Below are positions 7,558 through 18,900 of a stretch of 64,000 bases of DNA, one piece after another. The translations under genes were made by a program, and so were the position numbers. The stretch spans positions 3,410,001 to 3,474,000 of the forward strand of contig NZ_CP045725.1 in the NCBI RefSeq assembly GCF_009646095.1, in the 5' to 3' direction. Below the pieces are notes generated by a model. That model saw only the letters and a program-made list of their open reading frames with translations, had not been told where the DNA came from and did not search any database. Position 1 is the first letter of the stretch. Every line of letters starts with the position of its first letter. This DNA is from Raineyella fluvialis. GTDB taxonomy: Bacteria; Actinomycetota; Actinomycetes; Propionibacteriales; Propionibacteriaceae.

Positions 7558-8859
7558 ATGGACGGCCACCTCGACCCCCGGCGCTACAGCACCGTCGACC
7601 TGATCCGGCGTAAACGGGACGGTGGACAGTGGTCTCCCGACGAGGCGCGGTGGATCATCGAGGCCTACACCGCGGGATTCATCCCCGACGAACAGATGTC
7701 CGCGCTCGCGATGGCGGTGTTCTTCCGAGGCATGTCCGCGGCGGAGATCGATCCCTGGACCGCCGCCATGATCGACGGTGGCGTACGGCTCGACTACTCC
7801 GATCTGGGCAGGCCCACGGTGGACAAGCACTCCACCGGCGGGGTGGGCGACAAGATCACCCTCGTGCTCACCCCGCTCGTGGCCGCCTGCGGCGTGGCGG
7901 TCCCCCAGCTCTCCGGTCGCGGACTCGGCCACACCGGCGGCACTCTGGACAAGCTCGAGTCGATCCCGGGGTGGCGGGGGGATCTCTCCTCCGCGCAGGT
8001 CCGCTCCCAGCTCGCCGAGGTGGGCGGCGCGATCGTCGCGGCGGGGCCGGACCTGGCCCCGGCGGACAAGAAGCTCTACGCCTTGCGCGACGTGACAGGC
8101 ACCGTCGAGTCCATCCCCCTGATCGCCTCCTCCATCATGGCCAAGAAGATCGCCGAGGGCACCGAGGCTCTGGTGCTCGACGTCAAGGTCGGCTCCGGCG
8201 CCTTCATGAAGGATCTGGCCGAGGCGCGCGAGCTTGCGCGCACCATGGTGCGGATCGGGACCGGCGCAGGAGTGCGCACCGTCGCCCTGCTCTCCGACAT
8301 GTCGACGCCCCTGGGACTGACCGCCGGCAACGCCCTGGAGGTCCGGGAAGCGGTGGAGGTGCTCGCCGGTGGTGGGCCGCCGGACGTGGTGGAGCTCACC
8401 CTTGCCCTGGCCGCCGAGATGCTGGCGGCGGTCGGCTCGGACGCTGACCCGGCCGAGGTGCTCTCCTCCGGGCGAGCGATGGACCGCTGGCGCCGGCTCA
8501 TCCGAGCCCAGGGCGGCGACCCCGACGCACCTCTGCCGAGCGCCCTCGAGACGGATGTCGTCACCGCGCCGACCAGTGGCGTGCTCGATCGGCTCGATGC
8601 CATGGCGGTCGGCCTGGCCGCCTGGCACCTGGGGGCTGGTCGCGTCCGCAAGGAGGATGACGTCCAGGCTGCGGCGGGCGTGGAGCTGCACGCGAAGCCG
8701 GGGGACCTCGTCCGGGCCGGTGATCCGCTGCTGACCCTGCACACCGACACGCCCGAGCGGTTCGCGGCGGCACGGGCAGCCCTGGACGACGCTGTCCGGA
8801 TCGTTGAGCCCGGGGCCGCCTCGACGCGCCCGCCGCTGGTCCAGGATCGGGTCGAGTGA
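7558..8859 (+). CDS. deoA: Thymidine / pyrimidine-nucleoside phosphorylase
   Basis: Phosphorolysis of thymidine or uridine to base and (deoxy)ribose 1-phosphate in nucleoside salvage, in the cytoplasm. The 433-residue protein carries KHSTGGVGDKI at 90-100 (phosphate-binding loop) and the family signature around SGRGLGHTGGTLDKLE at about 119-134. The C-terminal pyrimidine-nucleoside phosphorylase domain (VRKEDDVQAAAGVELHAKPGD) is present. ATG 7558 has no clear ribosome binding site; CACAAT at 7546-7551 lies 6 nt upstream, so the mRNA may be leaderless, though no good -35 is seen. The gene stands alone on the plus strand, divergent from the FAH gene. Confidence 0.93.
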   Translation: MDGHLDPRRYSTVDLIRRKRDGGQWSPDEARWIIEAYTAGFIPDEQMSALAMAVFFRGMSAAEIDPWTAAMIDGGVRLDYSDLGRPTVDKHSTGGVGDKITLVLTPLVAACGVAVPQLSGRGLGHTGGTLDKLESIPGWRGDLSSAQVRSQLAEVGGAIVAAGPDLAPADKKLYALRDVTGTVESIPLIASSIMAKKIAEGTEALVLDVKVGSGAFMKDLAEARELARTMVRIGTGAGVRTVALLSDMSTPLGLTAGNALEVREAVEVLAGGGPPDVVELTLALAAEMLAAVGSDADPAEVLSSGRAMDRWRRLIRAQGGDPDAPLPSALETDVVTAPTSGVLDRLDAMAVGLAAWHLGAGRVRKEDDVQAAAGVELHAKPGDLVRAGDPLLTLHTDTPERFAAARAALDDAVRIVEPGAASTRPPLVQDRVE

Positions 8860-8876
8860 CCCGGCCGCTCGTCGGT

Positions 8877-10035
8877 CTAGAACCACTGGTCCGGATCCGG
8901 ATCCTCCCCCACCACTCCCCTGCGGACCACTGCACCGACCGGCTCGGCCGCCCCAGGGCGGACCAGTCGAGGGTCATCGGGATGCCCCGGATCTCCCGCA
9001 TGATCGTTGTCAGCCGCTGGCTGAGTGGCCAGGGGTCGAAGAGGTCCTCGGCGGACCACTCGACGACGCACCAGCCGCGTGACCGCAGGAAGCGGCGGGG
9101 CCCCTGGAGCCAGGCGTCCCGGTCACCCTGCCATCCGGTCGGCACCCCTTGTGCCTCGGCCGGCCCGTCCAGCACGATGCCGAGGACCCGTAGGTCGGGC
9201 CAGCTGAACGGAACGACGACAGCTCCGGCTCCGGTGCGCTCGGGCTCGGTGTCGGCGGTCTGGTGGGGTGTCCACACGTCGATGTCCAAGGGCGGTCCGA
9301 CAGGTACGGACTGGTCCGGCGCTGGCTCGGGGGCCGGGGTCCAGCGGTAGGTGACATCCAGCAGCGGGGCCGGGATCTCCATCCGGCGCAGCAGCGCCCG
9401 GCTGATGGTCTCGGCCGCCGCGGCCGCATGGGGGGTGGCCTCCCGCAGCACCCGGCGGGTTTGGGACAGGCCCGCGCAACCCTTGAGGTCGGTCAGCACG
9501 GAGTCGATGTCGTGGCGCAGCCGAGCCGGGTCGGTGCAGTGGCGGAGCGCGGACTCGGCCACCACCAGCCCGGTCAGGCTCCCGAACGGTTCGCGTCGGG
9601 TGATGTCGACAACGGTCCGCGCCACCGTGCTGACGCGGATCCCATCGACCTCGCAGATGTGCGAAGCGGGCAACCGGGTCGCGAGGATCTCATAGTCCGC
9701 CGTGCCGCCGCCCGCTCCCGGACGCAGCAGGGTGATCGGGGTGGGCAACGTTCCCGGACCGAGCTCGAGGCCGTGCAACAGGGCGGCGGAGACACCCCCA
9801 CGACGCAGTCTGGCACCGGGTGGGCCAGGCACGCCCGGACGACCTGGAGGTGACGGTCCTCCTGGGCCTCGGGTCGGCTGCGGGCGTACACACCGTGGCA
9901 GAGCCTCACCACCTCCCCACGGTTGAGGGCACGCTGCAGGAGCCGGTGGTCCGGGCCCTGCCGCTGGACGTCATCGGCGGTGAAGAACTCGAGGTCCGGG
10001 AGCGGCGTCGTCGCCGCGGAGCGGGCTGTGGTCAT
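8877..10035 (-). pseudogene. AbiEi-type antitoxin-domain protein with nuclease-like C-terminus, two frameshifts as sequenced
   Basis: The N-terminal frame (from ATG 10035) reads FFTADDVQRQG...LNRGEVVRLCHGVYA, the winged-helix pattern of AbiEi-like antitoxin domains. The continuation, VSAALLHGLELG followed by ADYEILATRLP, lies in another frame; adding one C to the C5 run at 9795-9799 joins them. The C-terminal part (RDAWLQGPRRFLRSRGWCVVEWSAEDLF) resembles the DUF559/very-short-patch-like fold often fused to this domain. Near the end, adding one C to the C5 run at 8906-8910 gives the natural-looking terminus GEWWGEDPDPDQWF and a stop at 8877, instead of a long run-on antisense to deoA. I see no AbiEii toxin partner, so a toxin-antitoxin role is doubtful. 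It may be intact in the cell if the indels are sequencing errors. Confidence 0.7.
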
Positions 10036-10169
10036 GAACCCATCCCAGGCCCTCGCCGCGACCTCTCAAGGGCGGCAACGGAGCGCCCAACATCGGGACA
10101 ACACCCGTCCTCCGCTGCGGGCCGCAGGTGGGTCGTCCCGCGGTCCCCCCGGTTCGGTGGCGACGGCGC

Positions 10170-10862
10170 TCAGGCCTGGAGGGCCCGCTGACGCAGGCGG
10201 CGGCGCTTGCGCCTCCGCAGCAGCCACAGATCGATGGCGTTCGCCGGCCGGGCGACCAGATCGCCCAGGGTGAGCGTGCCGGACAATTCGAGCAACGGTG
10301 CGCCTCGTGCGGGACGGCCGGGGACCCGTACGCGTACTCCCCCGATGCCCCTGGCGACCCGATCCGCCCGGACGGCCCAGCCTTCGGGCAGGATCAAACG
10401 GATGTCGCCGGCGCCACCGGACACCTCGATCCGGATCACCCGGGTCTCCGCGGTGGCCTCCAGGCACACCAGAGTCACGTCCCCGAAGCCCGTGGTCACC
10501 CTGATGTACGGCGGAAGGGACCACTCGCCGACCCGGCGGTCATCGTCGAAGGGCGCCGAGATGACAAGTGGGTCGTCGGGGGCCCAGCCGGGTTCCCTCG
10601 ACTCACCGGGCACCGCGACGCGGTCCAGCGGCCGGTTGAACGGATGCAGGGCCTCGACGTCCTCGGCCATCGACGGGAGCACGGGCGTCAGGTCGGCGAC
10701 CAGCGGGTCGAGGTCCCCGTACGTCCGCGCCGCCAGGGCCTGCTCGATCCGCTCCCGCCCCTCGGTCATGCCGAGGCGTCCGTCACCGACGGCGTGCTGG
10801 AGGAGATCGATGACCTGGTCGCGCTCGACGTCCCCGATGCGCATACCGCTGCGTTCGCTCAC
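10170..10862 (-). CDS. DUF1707 domain protein
   Basis: A 230-residue protein. Residues about 7-60 (MRIGDVERDQVIDLLQHAVGDG and LGMTEGRERIEQALAART, separated by one residue) match the DUF1707 (SHOCT-like) domain common in actinobacteria. Residues about 110-205 are beta-rich and look like the cell-wall-active antibiotic response (LiaF C-terminal) region. No transmembrane helix is evident; the C-terminus is strongly basic (RRRKRRRLRQR). The start is GTG 10862, whose bases overlap the cimA stop (GTGA), so its translation is coupled to cimA. Function unknown. Confidence 0.75.
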   Translation of the reverse strand: MSERSGMRIGDVERDQVIDLLQHAVGDGRLGMTEGRERIEQALAARTYGDLDPLVADLTPVLPSMAEDVEALHPFNRPLDRVAVPGESREPGWAPDDPLVISAPFDDDRRVGEWSLPPYIRVTTGFGDVTLVCLEATAETRVIRIEVSGGAGDIRLILPEGWAVRADRVARGIGGVRVRVPGRPARGAPLLELSGTLTLGDLVARPANAIDLWLLRRRKRRRLRQRALQA

Positions 10863-12549
10863 ACCGCCGAGTCTACGGAGGAGCGCGTCCCGTCCGTGTT
10901 CGTCGTGTCCGCCGTCCGCCCGGCGTCCTCGAGGCGCCGCTCCTCCCCGGACTCGACCCGGTTCTCCAGCAGGTGGATCAAGCCGTAGCGATACGCGTCA
11001 CAGAGTGCCTCCCAGGAGGCCTCGATGACGTTGGTCCCCACGCCGACGGTGGTCCAGGTCCGCTCCCCGTTGGTGGTGTCGATCAGCACCCGGACCGAGG
11101 CCTCGGTGCCCGAGGAGCCGTCGAGGATGCGGACCCGGTAATCCTGCAGCTCGTAGCCGGCCATCGTCGGGTAGACGGGGATCAGGCAGCGGCGCAGCGC
11201 CATGTCCAGGGAGTTGACCGGGCCGTTGCCCTCGCCGACGAAGTACTGCGTGCGACCCTGCGCGACGAGCTTCACGACCGCTTCGCTGACCGGGTCACTG
11301 CCGGCGTTCTCGTACGAGGTCGTGGTCCAGTGCGAGACGGTGAACACCTCGGGCAGCAGCCCCAACTCCTGGCGCAGCAGCAGCTCGAACGAGGCGTCCG
11401 CGGCGTCGTAGGTGTAGCCCTGCAGCTCCCGTTCCTTCACCCGCTCCGTGACGGCCGCGGCCGTCGACCGGTCGGAGAGGTCGAAGCCGAGCTGCTCACC
11501 CTTGATCTGGATGTTCGCCCGGCCCGCCATGTCGGAGACCAGCATCCGCATGTCGTTGCCGACACGGGCCGGGTCGACGTGCTGGTAGAGATTCGGGTCG
11601 ACCTTGATCGCCGAGGCGTGCAACCCCGCCTTGTGGGCGAACGCCGACGTGCCGATGTAGGCGCGACGCGGACCGGCGGGGACGTTGGTGATCTCGGCGA
11701 TCGCCTGAGCCGTCCGGGTCGCCTCGGCGAGGTTGCCCTCCGGCAGGACCTGCCAGCCGTACTTCAGCTCGAGGTTCGCGACGACGCTGACGATGTCGGC
11801 GTTCCCGGTCCGCTCCCCGTAGCCGTTCACACAGCCCTGGACGTGCATCGCCCCAGCCTCCACGGCCGCGAGGGTGTTCGCTACCGCGCAGCCCGAGTCG
11901 TTGTGGCAGTGGATCCCGACCGGCGCACCGACACCGACGGCCGCCGACACGATCTCGCCCATCCAGCTGGGCAGCATGCCGCCATTCGTGTCGCAGAGGA
12001 CGACGGCCTCGGCGCCGGCCTCGGCGGCGGTCCGGACCACCTCCAGGGCGTACGCCCGGTCGAGGCGATAGCCGTCGAAGAAGTGCTCCGCGTCGATGAA
12101 GACCCGCATGCCCTCGGAGCGCAAGTGGGTGACGGAGTCCCGCAGCATCTCGAGGTTCTCCTCGAGAGTCGTCCGGAGGGCCTCCCGTACGTGGCCGACG
12201 TGGCTCTTCGCGACCAGCGTCGCGACACCGGCACCGCAGTCCCGCAGCGCCGCGATCAGCGGGTCGTCCGCGGCCTTGACCCCCACGCGTCGCGTCATGC
12301 CGAACGCGACCAGCTCAGCGTTGCGCAGCGGCAGCTCACCGGAGGTGGCACGGCGGAAGAACTCGGAGTCCTTCGGGTTGGAGCCGGGCCAGCCGCCCTC
12401 GATGAAGCCCACCCCGAAATCGTCCAGGTACGAAGCGATCCGAAGCTTGTCGTTGATCGAGAGCTGCATGCCCTCCTGCTGCGAACCGTCGCGCAGGGTG
12501 ACGTCGTAGACGTGGAAGGTCTCGGGGCGGTGGGGGTCGTGGCAGCCAT
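10859..12549 (-). CDS. cimA: (R)-citramalate synthase, with an apparent N-terminal frameshift
   Basis: Condenses pyruvate and acetyl-CoA to citramalate, the first step of the threonine-independent isoleucine route. The DRE-TIM motif FHVYDVTLRDGSQQEGMQL opens the protein, with WPGSNPKDSEFF (typical of CimA rather than LeuA), the metal site GIHCHNDSGCAVANT and a C-terminal regulatory LeuA-dimer domain. In the given sequence the catalytic frame has no ATG, GTG or TTG between the upstream terminator and FHVYDV. ATG 12549, with AGAGGA 9 nt upstream, is in another frame (MAATTPTAP...). Adding one G to the G4 run at 12524-12527 fuses them to MAATTPTAPETFHVYDV, a normal N-terminus. The gene follows a BCAA leader peptide and attenuator, and overlaps the DUF1707 gene by 4 bases. 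Confidence 0.88.
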
Positions 12550-12634
12550 GGTGCTCGGTCCTCTGGATCGGCGGCGGGCGCTGGCCCGACGGAAGGGGCT
12601 GGTGGGTGGACGGGAGGCGGGATCTGCGGGCAAC

Positions 12635-12664
12635 AAAAAACCTCCTGTGGGTGGACAGGAGGTT
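12635..12664 (-). terminator. Attenuator terminator in the cimA leader
   Basis: A perfect 9-bp stem (12640-12648 with 12655-12663, CCTCCTG/CAGGAGG core) with loop gggtgg on the forward strand, followed on the minus strand by a run of T at 12635-12640. It lies between the LIIV-containing leader peptide and the cimA start. An upstream 8-bp pairing (agcgcgcc 12666-12673 with ggcgcgct 12705-12712) overlaps the leader coding region and could act as the competing structure that ribosome stalling disrupts. Confidence 0.85.
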
Positions 12665-12686
12665 CAGCGCGCCGGACCGTTCGAAC

Positions 12687-12737
12687 TCAAGGCCGAAGGG
12701 TACAGGCGCGCTCGACAATAATGAGCGTGCGGTGCAT
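12687..12737 (-). CDS. cimA leader peptide (attenuation)
   Basis: A 16-codon ORF, MHRTLIIVERACTLRP, immediately upstream of the intrinsic terminator before cimA. The cluster Leu-Ile-Ile-Val is what a branched-chain amino acid attenuator needs: low charged tRNA-Ile/Leu/Val would stall the ribosome over codons 5-8 and expose the downstream strand at 12666-12673, blocking one hairpin. The ribosome binding site is weak. That it is translated is inferred from codon content and position. Confidence 0.75.
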   Translation of the reverse strand: MHRTLIIVERACTLRP

Positions 12738-12810
12738 CACGTTGGCGATTCTGCCTGCTGGGCGCCGCCGGCGCCACCCCGTTCTCACTGACTGAGACCC
12801 GACCGTGACC

Positions 12811-12846
12811 GACGGGGTGGTCCCCCACGTGGGCAACCACCCCGTC
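12811..12846 (-). terminator. Terminator hairpin downstream of ilvE
   Basis: Outer arms gacggggtggt (12811-12821) and accaccccgtc (12836-12846) are perfect, with an inner ccc/ggg pairing around cacgt. It starts 27 nt past the ilvE stop on the minus strand and separates ilvE from the cimA leader. Confidence 0.75.
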
Positions 12847-12873
12847 AGCCGGTGCCGAGTCCCACCCCGGGGG

Positions 12874-13962
12874 TCAGCAGACCTTGTGCATCCAGCCATG
12901 GGTGTCGGCGACCCGCCCGTACTGGATGTCCAGCAGGGCGCTACGGATCCCCACCGTGACGGGGCCGGAGGTCCCGTCACCCACGACGTACTCCTGATCG
13001 GCGTCCTTGAACGCCCGGACGGGCGCCACCACGGCAGCAGTGCCACAGGCGAAGGCCTCGGCGATCTCCCCGCTGCGGACCCGCGCGAGCATGTCATCGA
13101 CCTCGATCCGCTCCTCGACCGGCTCGAGACCGTGCTCGCGGGCCAACTCGAGGATCGAGCGCCGCGTGACACCCGGCAGGATGGTGCCGGTGAGCGCCGG
13201 TGTGTGCAGCCGACCGTCCTTGGTCACGAGGAAGCAGTTCATCCCGCCGAACTCCTCCACATAGCGGAACTCCGCCGCGTCGAGGAACAGCACCTGGGGG
13301 CACCCATGCGCGTACGCCTCCTCCTGGCCCGCCAGGCTCGCCGCGTAATTGCCGCCGCACTTGGCGGCTCCGGTCCCTCCCGGGGCGGCCCTGGTGTACT
13401 GGCGCGAGACCCAGAAGTCCACCGGCTCGGCCCCACGCTCGAAGTAGGGCCCGGACGGGGAGGCGATGCAGCAGTAGCGGACCGTCCGTGCGGCCCGCAC
13501 GCCGAGGAAGTCCTCGTGCGCGACGGTGAACGGCCGGATGTAGAGGCTGTCCTCGCCGCCGTGGGCGGGGACCCACGCGGCGTCCTGGCGGACCAGGGCC
13601 TCGATCGACGCCACGAAGTCCTCGACGGGCAGGGGCGGGAGCGCGAGACGCTCGGCCGAGTCGATCATCCGCTGCGCGTTGGCCTCGGGCCGGAAGAGCC
13701 AGACGGAGCCGTCGGCGTGGCGGTAGGCCTTCAGTCCCTCGAAGATCTCCTGGGCGTAATGGAAGACGGCGGACGCGGGATTGAAGGCCTCGGCACCGTA
13801 CGGTACGAGCTTGGCGTCTCCCCAGCCGCCTCCAGCGGTCCACGTGGCCACAGCCATGTGGTCGGTGAAGTGCTGGCCGAATCCGGGCGCGGCCAGTACG
13901 GCCGCACGTTCCTCGGCGGACGCCGGGGACGGATGGGGGTGCACGTCGAAGCTCAAGCTCAT
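12874..13962 (-). CDS. ilvE: Branched-chain amino acid aminotransferase
   Basis: PLP-dependent class IV aminotransferase of 362 residues, the last step of Ile, Leu and Val synthesis (2-oxo acid plus Glu). The Schiff-base lysine is K201 in [20 protein letters not shown] and the late GTAAVVAPV segment match the BCAT signature and phosphate-binding loop. ATG 13962 ([13 protein letters not shown]) is the natural start. It is divergent from leuB (177 bp between starts) and lies upstream of cimA in the same direction, separated by a terminator. Confidence 0.95.
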   Translation of the reverse strand: MSLSFDVHPHPSPASAEERAAVLAAPGFGQHFTDHMAVATWTAGGGWGDAKLVPYGAEAFNPASAVFHYAQEIFEGLKAYRHADGSVWLFRPEANAQRMIDSAERLALPPLPVEDFVASIEALVRQDAAWVPAHGGEDSLYIRPFTVAHEDFLGVRAARTVRYCCIASPSGPYFERGAEPVDFWVSRQYTRAAPGGTGAAKCGGNYAASLAGQEEAYAHGCPQVLFLDAAEFRYVEEFGGMNCFLVTKDGRLHTPALTGTILPGVTRRSILELAREHGLEPVEERIEVDDMLARVRSGEIAEAFACGTAAVVAPVRAFKDADQEYVVGDGTSGPVTVGIRSALLDIQYGRVADTHGWMHKVC

Positions 13963-14139
13963 AGGAAAAATCTAGTCCTCCCCCACAGGCGCCGATCAGG
14001 CGAGCACAGGGTGAGACCACCCGCCGTCGGCGGGCGAGGCCCGCCAGGAGGACCCGGGCCGATCGGGTGCGTGGCGCCGGCTGGGAGGAGGATCGTGAGA
14101 TCATGCCCCCGGCGGGGTGGCCCCCGATACCCTGACGCC

Positions 14140-15210
14140 GTGTCTACTCAGAACTCTGCTGATCGCCCGTCCATCGCCGTGATCGCCGGCGACGGCATCG
14201 GCCCCGAGGTCGTCGCTGAGGGCCTGAAGGTCCTCGACGCCGTGGCCGGTGCGGACGCCTTCGACAAGGTCCACTACGACCTCGGCGCCGACCGCTGGCT
14301 GCGCACCGGCGAGGTGCTCCCCGAGTCCGAGATGGAGTCGCTCGCCCGGCATGACGCCATCCTGCTGGGTGCCGTCGGTGCCGCTCCCGGGGACACCCGG
14401 ATCCCCTCCGGGATCCTCGAGCGCGGCCTGCTGCTGAAGCTACGCTTCGCCTTCGATCACTACGTCAACCTGCGGCCCTCCAAGCTGTTCCCGGGAGTGC
14501 CCACCCCGCTGGCCCCGCATGTCACCGAGGGCAAGGAGATCGACTTCGTCGTCGTCCGTGAGGGCACCGAGGGCCTGTACGCCGGCAACGGCGGCAAGCT
14601 GCGCGCCGGCACGGTGCACGAGGTGGCCACCGAGGTGTCGGTCAACACCGCCTATGGGGTCGAGCGGGTCGTCCGGTTCGCCTTCGAGCACGCCACGAAG
14701 CGTCGCCACAAGGTGACACTGGTGCACAAGCACAATGTGCTGGTCAACGCCGGTGGGCTGTGGCGCCGGATCTTCGAGAGCGTCGCCGCCGAGTACCCGC
14801 AGGTGGAGACCGACTACCTGCACATCGACGCCGCCACGATCTTCATGGCCACCGACCCCGCTCGCTTCGACGTCCTGGTCACCGACAACCTGTTCGGTGA
14901 CATCATCACCGACCTCGCGGGCGCGGTCACCGGCGGCATCGGCCTGGCCGCGTCGGGCAACCTCAACCCGTCCGGCGCCTTCCCATCGATGTTCGAGCCG
15001 GTCCACGGGTCCGCCCCCGACATCGCCGGGCAGCAGAAGGCCGACCCGACGGCGGCCATCCTGTCGGTCGCGATGATGCTGGAGCACCTCGGCAGGCGTG
15101 ACGAGGCCGCGCGCATCGTCGCCGCCGTCAATGCCGACATCACCGGTCGAGGTGACCAAGTGCGTACCACCTCCGAGGTCGGCGACGCGATCGCCGCACG
15201 ACTGGCCTGA
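14140..15210 (+). CDS. leuB: 3-isopropylmalate dehydrogenase
   Basis: NAD-dependent oxidative decarboxylation of 3-isopropylmalate in leucine synthesis. The protein has 356 residues of the isocitrate/isopropylmalate dehydrogenase family; [14 protein letters not shown] opens it, and the signature [25 protein letters not shown] carries the metal-binding aspartates (long run abbreviated here: [10 protein letters not shown]...GLAAS). GTG 14140 gives [14 protein letters not shown]; the open frame continues upstream antisense to ilvE and is not coding there. No ribosome binding site is visible before the GTG, and gatacc lies 7 nt upstream, so a leaderless mRNA is possible. Two strong hairpins follow the stop. 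Confidence 0.95.
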   Translation: MSTQNSADRPSIAVIAGDGIGPEVVAEGLKVLDAVAGADAFDKVHYDLGADRWLRTGEVLPESEMESLARHDAILLGAVGAAPGDTRIPSGILERGLLLKLRFAFDHYVNLRPSKLFPGVPTPLAPHVTEGKEIDFVVVREGTEGLYAGNGGKLRAGTVHEVATEVSVNTAYGVERVVRFAFEHATKRRHKVTLVHKHNVLVNAGGLWRRIFESVAAEYPQVETDYLHIDAATIFMATDPARFDVLVTDNLFGDIITDLAGAVTGGIGLAASGNLNPSGAFPSMFEPVHGSAPDIAGQQKADPTAAILSVAMMLEHLGRRDEAARIVAAVNADITGRGDQVRTTSEVGDAIAARLA

Positions 15211-15213
15211 TCC

Positions 15214-15244
15214 GCGGGTCTCGCCGCGTCGCGGCGAGACCCGC
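15214..15244. terminator. Perfect 14-bp hairpin after leuB
   Basis: Arms gcgggtctcgccgc (15214-15227) and gcggcgagacccgc (15231-15244) with a 3-nt loop, beginning 3 nt past the leuB stop. Symmetrical, so it can act in both directions between the convergent leuB and ilvC. No U-run. Confidence 0.8.
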
Positions 15245-15254
15245 ATGACATGGC

Positions 15255-15287
15255 GAAGGGCCCGGGGAGTCACTCCCCGGGCCCTTC
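15255..15287. terminator. Perfect 15-bp hairpin between leuB and ilvC
   Basis: Arms gaagggcccggggag (15255-15269) and ctccccgggcccttc (15273-15287) with loop tca. It lies 45 nt before the ilvC stop on the other strand and probably terminates ilvC transcription, possibly leuB too. Confidence 0.8.
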
Positions 15288-15331
15288 TGCACGCGGCACC
15301 GACCCCTGACGGGAGACGGTGACCGTCGCTG

Positions 15332-16987
<1,656 letters not shown>

Positions 16988-16991
<4 letters not shown>

Positions 16992-18745
16992 AGTTCTTCC
17001 TCTTCCCACTTCGGCGCCATGTCGCGCGCGATCTTGATGTCGTCATTGCTGGTGCCTGAGGCCACCATCGGCCACACCATGGCGTCCTTGTGGACGACGA
17101 ATTCCACCACCACGGGACGGTCGTTGATCGCCATCGCCTGCTCGATGACCGCGTCGACCTCCTCGGGTGTCTCCGCCCGCAGCCCCACGCAGCCCATCGC
17201 CTCGGCGAGCTTGGGGAAGTCGGGGATGCGGTAGGAGTGCAGGTCGGTGTTCGAGTAGCGCGCGTCGTAGAACAACGTCTGCCACTGCCGCACCATGCCG
17301 AGCGACTCATTGTTGATGACGGCGATCTTGACCGGGATGCCCTCGAGGGCACAGGTGACGAGCTCCTGGTTGGTCATCTGGAAGCAACCGTCGCCGTCGA
17401 TGCCCCACACGACGGAGTCGGGCTGGCCGACCTTCGCCCCCATCGCCGCGGGGACGCAGTAGCCCATCGTGCCCAGACCACCGGAGTTGAGCCAATGACC
17501 CGGCTTCTGGAACGGCAGGAAGTGCGCCGCCCACATCTGGTGCTGGCCCACCCCGGCCACGTAGTAGGCGTCCGGTCCGGCGATCTCGCCGATCCGCTTG
17601 ATCACCGCCTGCGGGGACAGACGGTCGAGACCTTCCTCCCAGCCCAGCGGGTACTTGCCCGCCATGTCAGTGAGGTAGCTGATCCACGGGGTGTAGTCGG
17701 CGATCTGCCCCTCGCTGCGCAGCGTCTGGTTCAGGTCGATCAGCACCTCCCGGACGTCACCGACGATGGGGACATCCGCCAGGCGGTTCTTGGAGATCTC
17801 CGCGGGGTCGATGTCGGCATGGATGACCTTCGCACCGGGGGCGAAGGAGTCCAGCCGGCCAGTGACCCGGTCGTCGAAACGGGTGCCCAGGGCGATCAGC
17901 AGGTCCGCCTGCTGGAGGGCGCCCACGGCCGCGACCTTGCCGTGCATGCCCGGCATGCCGAAGTTCAGCGGGTGGTTGTCCGGGAACGCGCCGAGAGCCA
18001 TCAGGGTGGTGACCACGGGGACCCCGGTGAGCTCCACGAGTTCGGCCAGCTCCGCCCCGGCCTGGGCCTTGACGACACCGCCCCCCACGTACAGCACCGG
18101 ACGGCGTGCCTCGGCGATGAGGCGGGCCGCCTCCTTCACCTGGCGGTGATGCGGCCGGGTGGTCGGGTGGTAGCCCGGGAGGTCCATCTCCTGGGGCCAC
18201 TCGAACGGGGCGCTCGACGTCAGCGCGTCCTTGGTGATGTCGACCAGCACCGGGCCCGGTCGCCCGGACGAGGCGATGTAGAACGCCTCCTTGATGGCGA
18301 TCGGGATGTCCTCGGCCTTCTTGACGAGGAAGCTGTGCTTGGTGATCGGCATCGTGATGCCCCGGATGTCCGCTTCCTGGAAGGCGTCGGTGCCGATCAT
18401 CGACGACCCCACCTGGCCGGTGATCGCGACCATCGGGACGGAGTCCATCATCGCGTCGGCGATGGGGGTGACCAGGTTGGTCGCGCCCGGGCCGGAGGTC
18501 ACCATGCAGACGCCGACCCTGCCGGTCGTCATGGCGTAGCCCTGGGCCGCATGGCCGGCACCCTGCTCGTGACGGCAGAGGATGTGACGGATCTGGTGGG
18601 AGTCCATCAGGGGGTCGTACGCCGGCAGGATGGCCCCACCCGGCAGACCGAACATGACGTCTACCCCGACGTGCTCCAACGCGCGGACGAGCGCCTGCGC
18701 GCCGGTCAGCATCGTTGTGGTGGACGTGGCGGTCGTGTCCTCCAT
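16988..18745 (-). CDS. ilvB: Acetolactate synthase large (catalytic) subunit
   Basis: Thiamine-diphosphate enzyme of 585 residues making 2-acetolactate and 2-aceto-2-hydroxybutyrate. [14 protein letters not shown] is at 31-44, the activating glutamate is E60 in [15 protein letters not shown], and the ThDP motif [14 protein letters not shown] is in the C-terminal third. ATG 18745 ([10 protein letters not shown]) is preceded by AGGAAG at 10 nt and GAGG close to the start. The gene is first of ilvBN(C) and is preceded by a six-codon MILVVL leader and an intrinsic terminator, so it is probably controlled by branched-chain amino acid attenuation. Confidence 0.96.
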
Positions 18746-18794
18746 GGCCTCACTACTTCCTCTGGATGGATGGGTTCGTCGGTGATCCTGCAAC

Positions 18795-18827
18795 AAAAAA
18801 CCCCCGCCGCCACGAGGCGCGCGAGGG
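18795..18827 (-). terminator. Attenuator terminator in the ilvB leader
   Basis: On the minus strand a GC-rich imperfect stem (CCCTCGCGCGCC ... GGCGGCGGGGG) is followed by TTTTTTG at 18794-18800, 50 nt before the ilvB start. A second hairpin at 18831-18863 (cgtgtcc/ggacacg outer stem, cggg/cccg inner stem) begins directly after the leader stop and is placed to act as the pause or antiterminator partner. Confidence 0.82.
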
Positions 18828-18863
18828 ATGCGTGTCCGATCGGGTCTCAACCCGAAGGACACG

Positions 18864-18884
18864 CTAAAGAACTACGAGAATCAT
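18864..18884 (-). CDS. ilvB leader peptide (attenuation)
   Basis: Six-codon ORF reading Met-Ile-Leu-Val-Val-Leu-stop, too short for ordinary gene finding. All five codons after Met are branched-chain codons, and it is followed by a hairpin and a U-tract terminator before ilvB. Similar leaders are known upstream of actinobacterial ilvB operons. There is no obvious ribosome binding site directly before it; an overlapping ORF starting at 18897 ([10 protein letters not shown]...) has GGGAGGG in front but no BCAA content, so which ATG is used needs testing. Confidence 0.75.
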   Translation of the reverse strand: MILVVL

Positions 18885-18900
18885 GCCGAGCACGCATGTA

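Noticed and set aside
8561-8876. C-terminal continuation of the AbiEi-like frame antisense to deoA
   Set aside because: It ends at a natural stop at 8877 once one base is restored in the C5 run at 8906-8910.
12805-14139. Upstream extension of the leuB frame through ilvE
   Set aside because: The frame is open only because it runs antisense to ilvE; leuB starts at GTG 14140.
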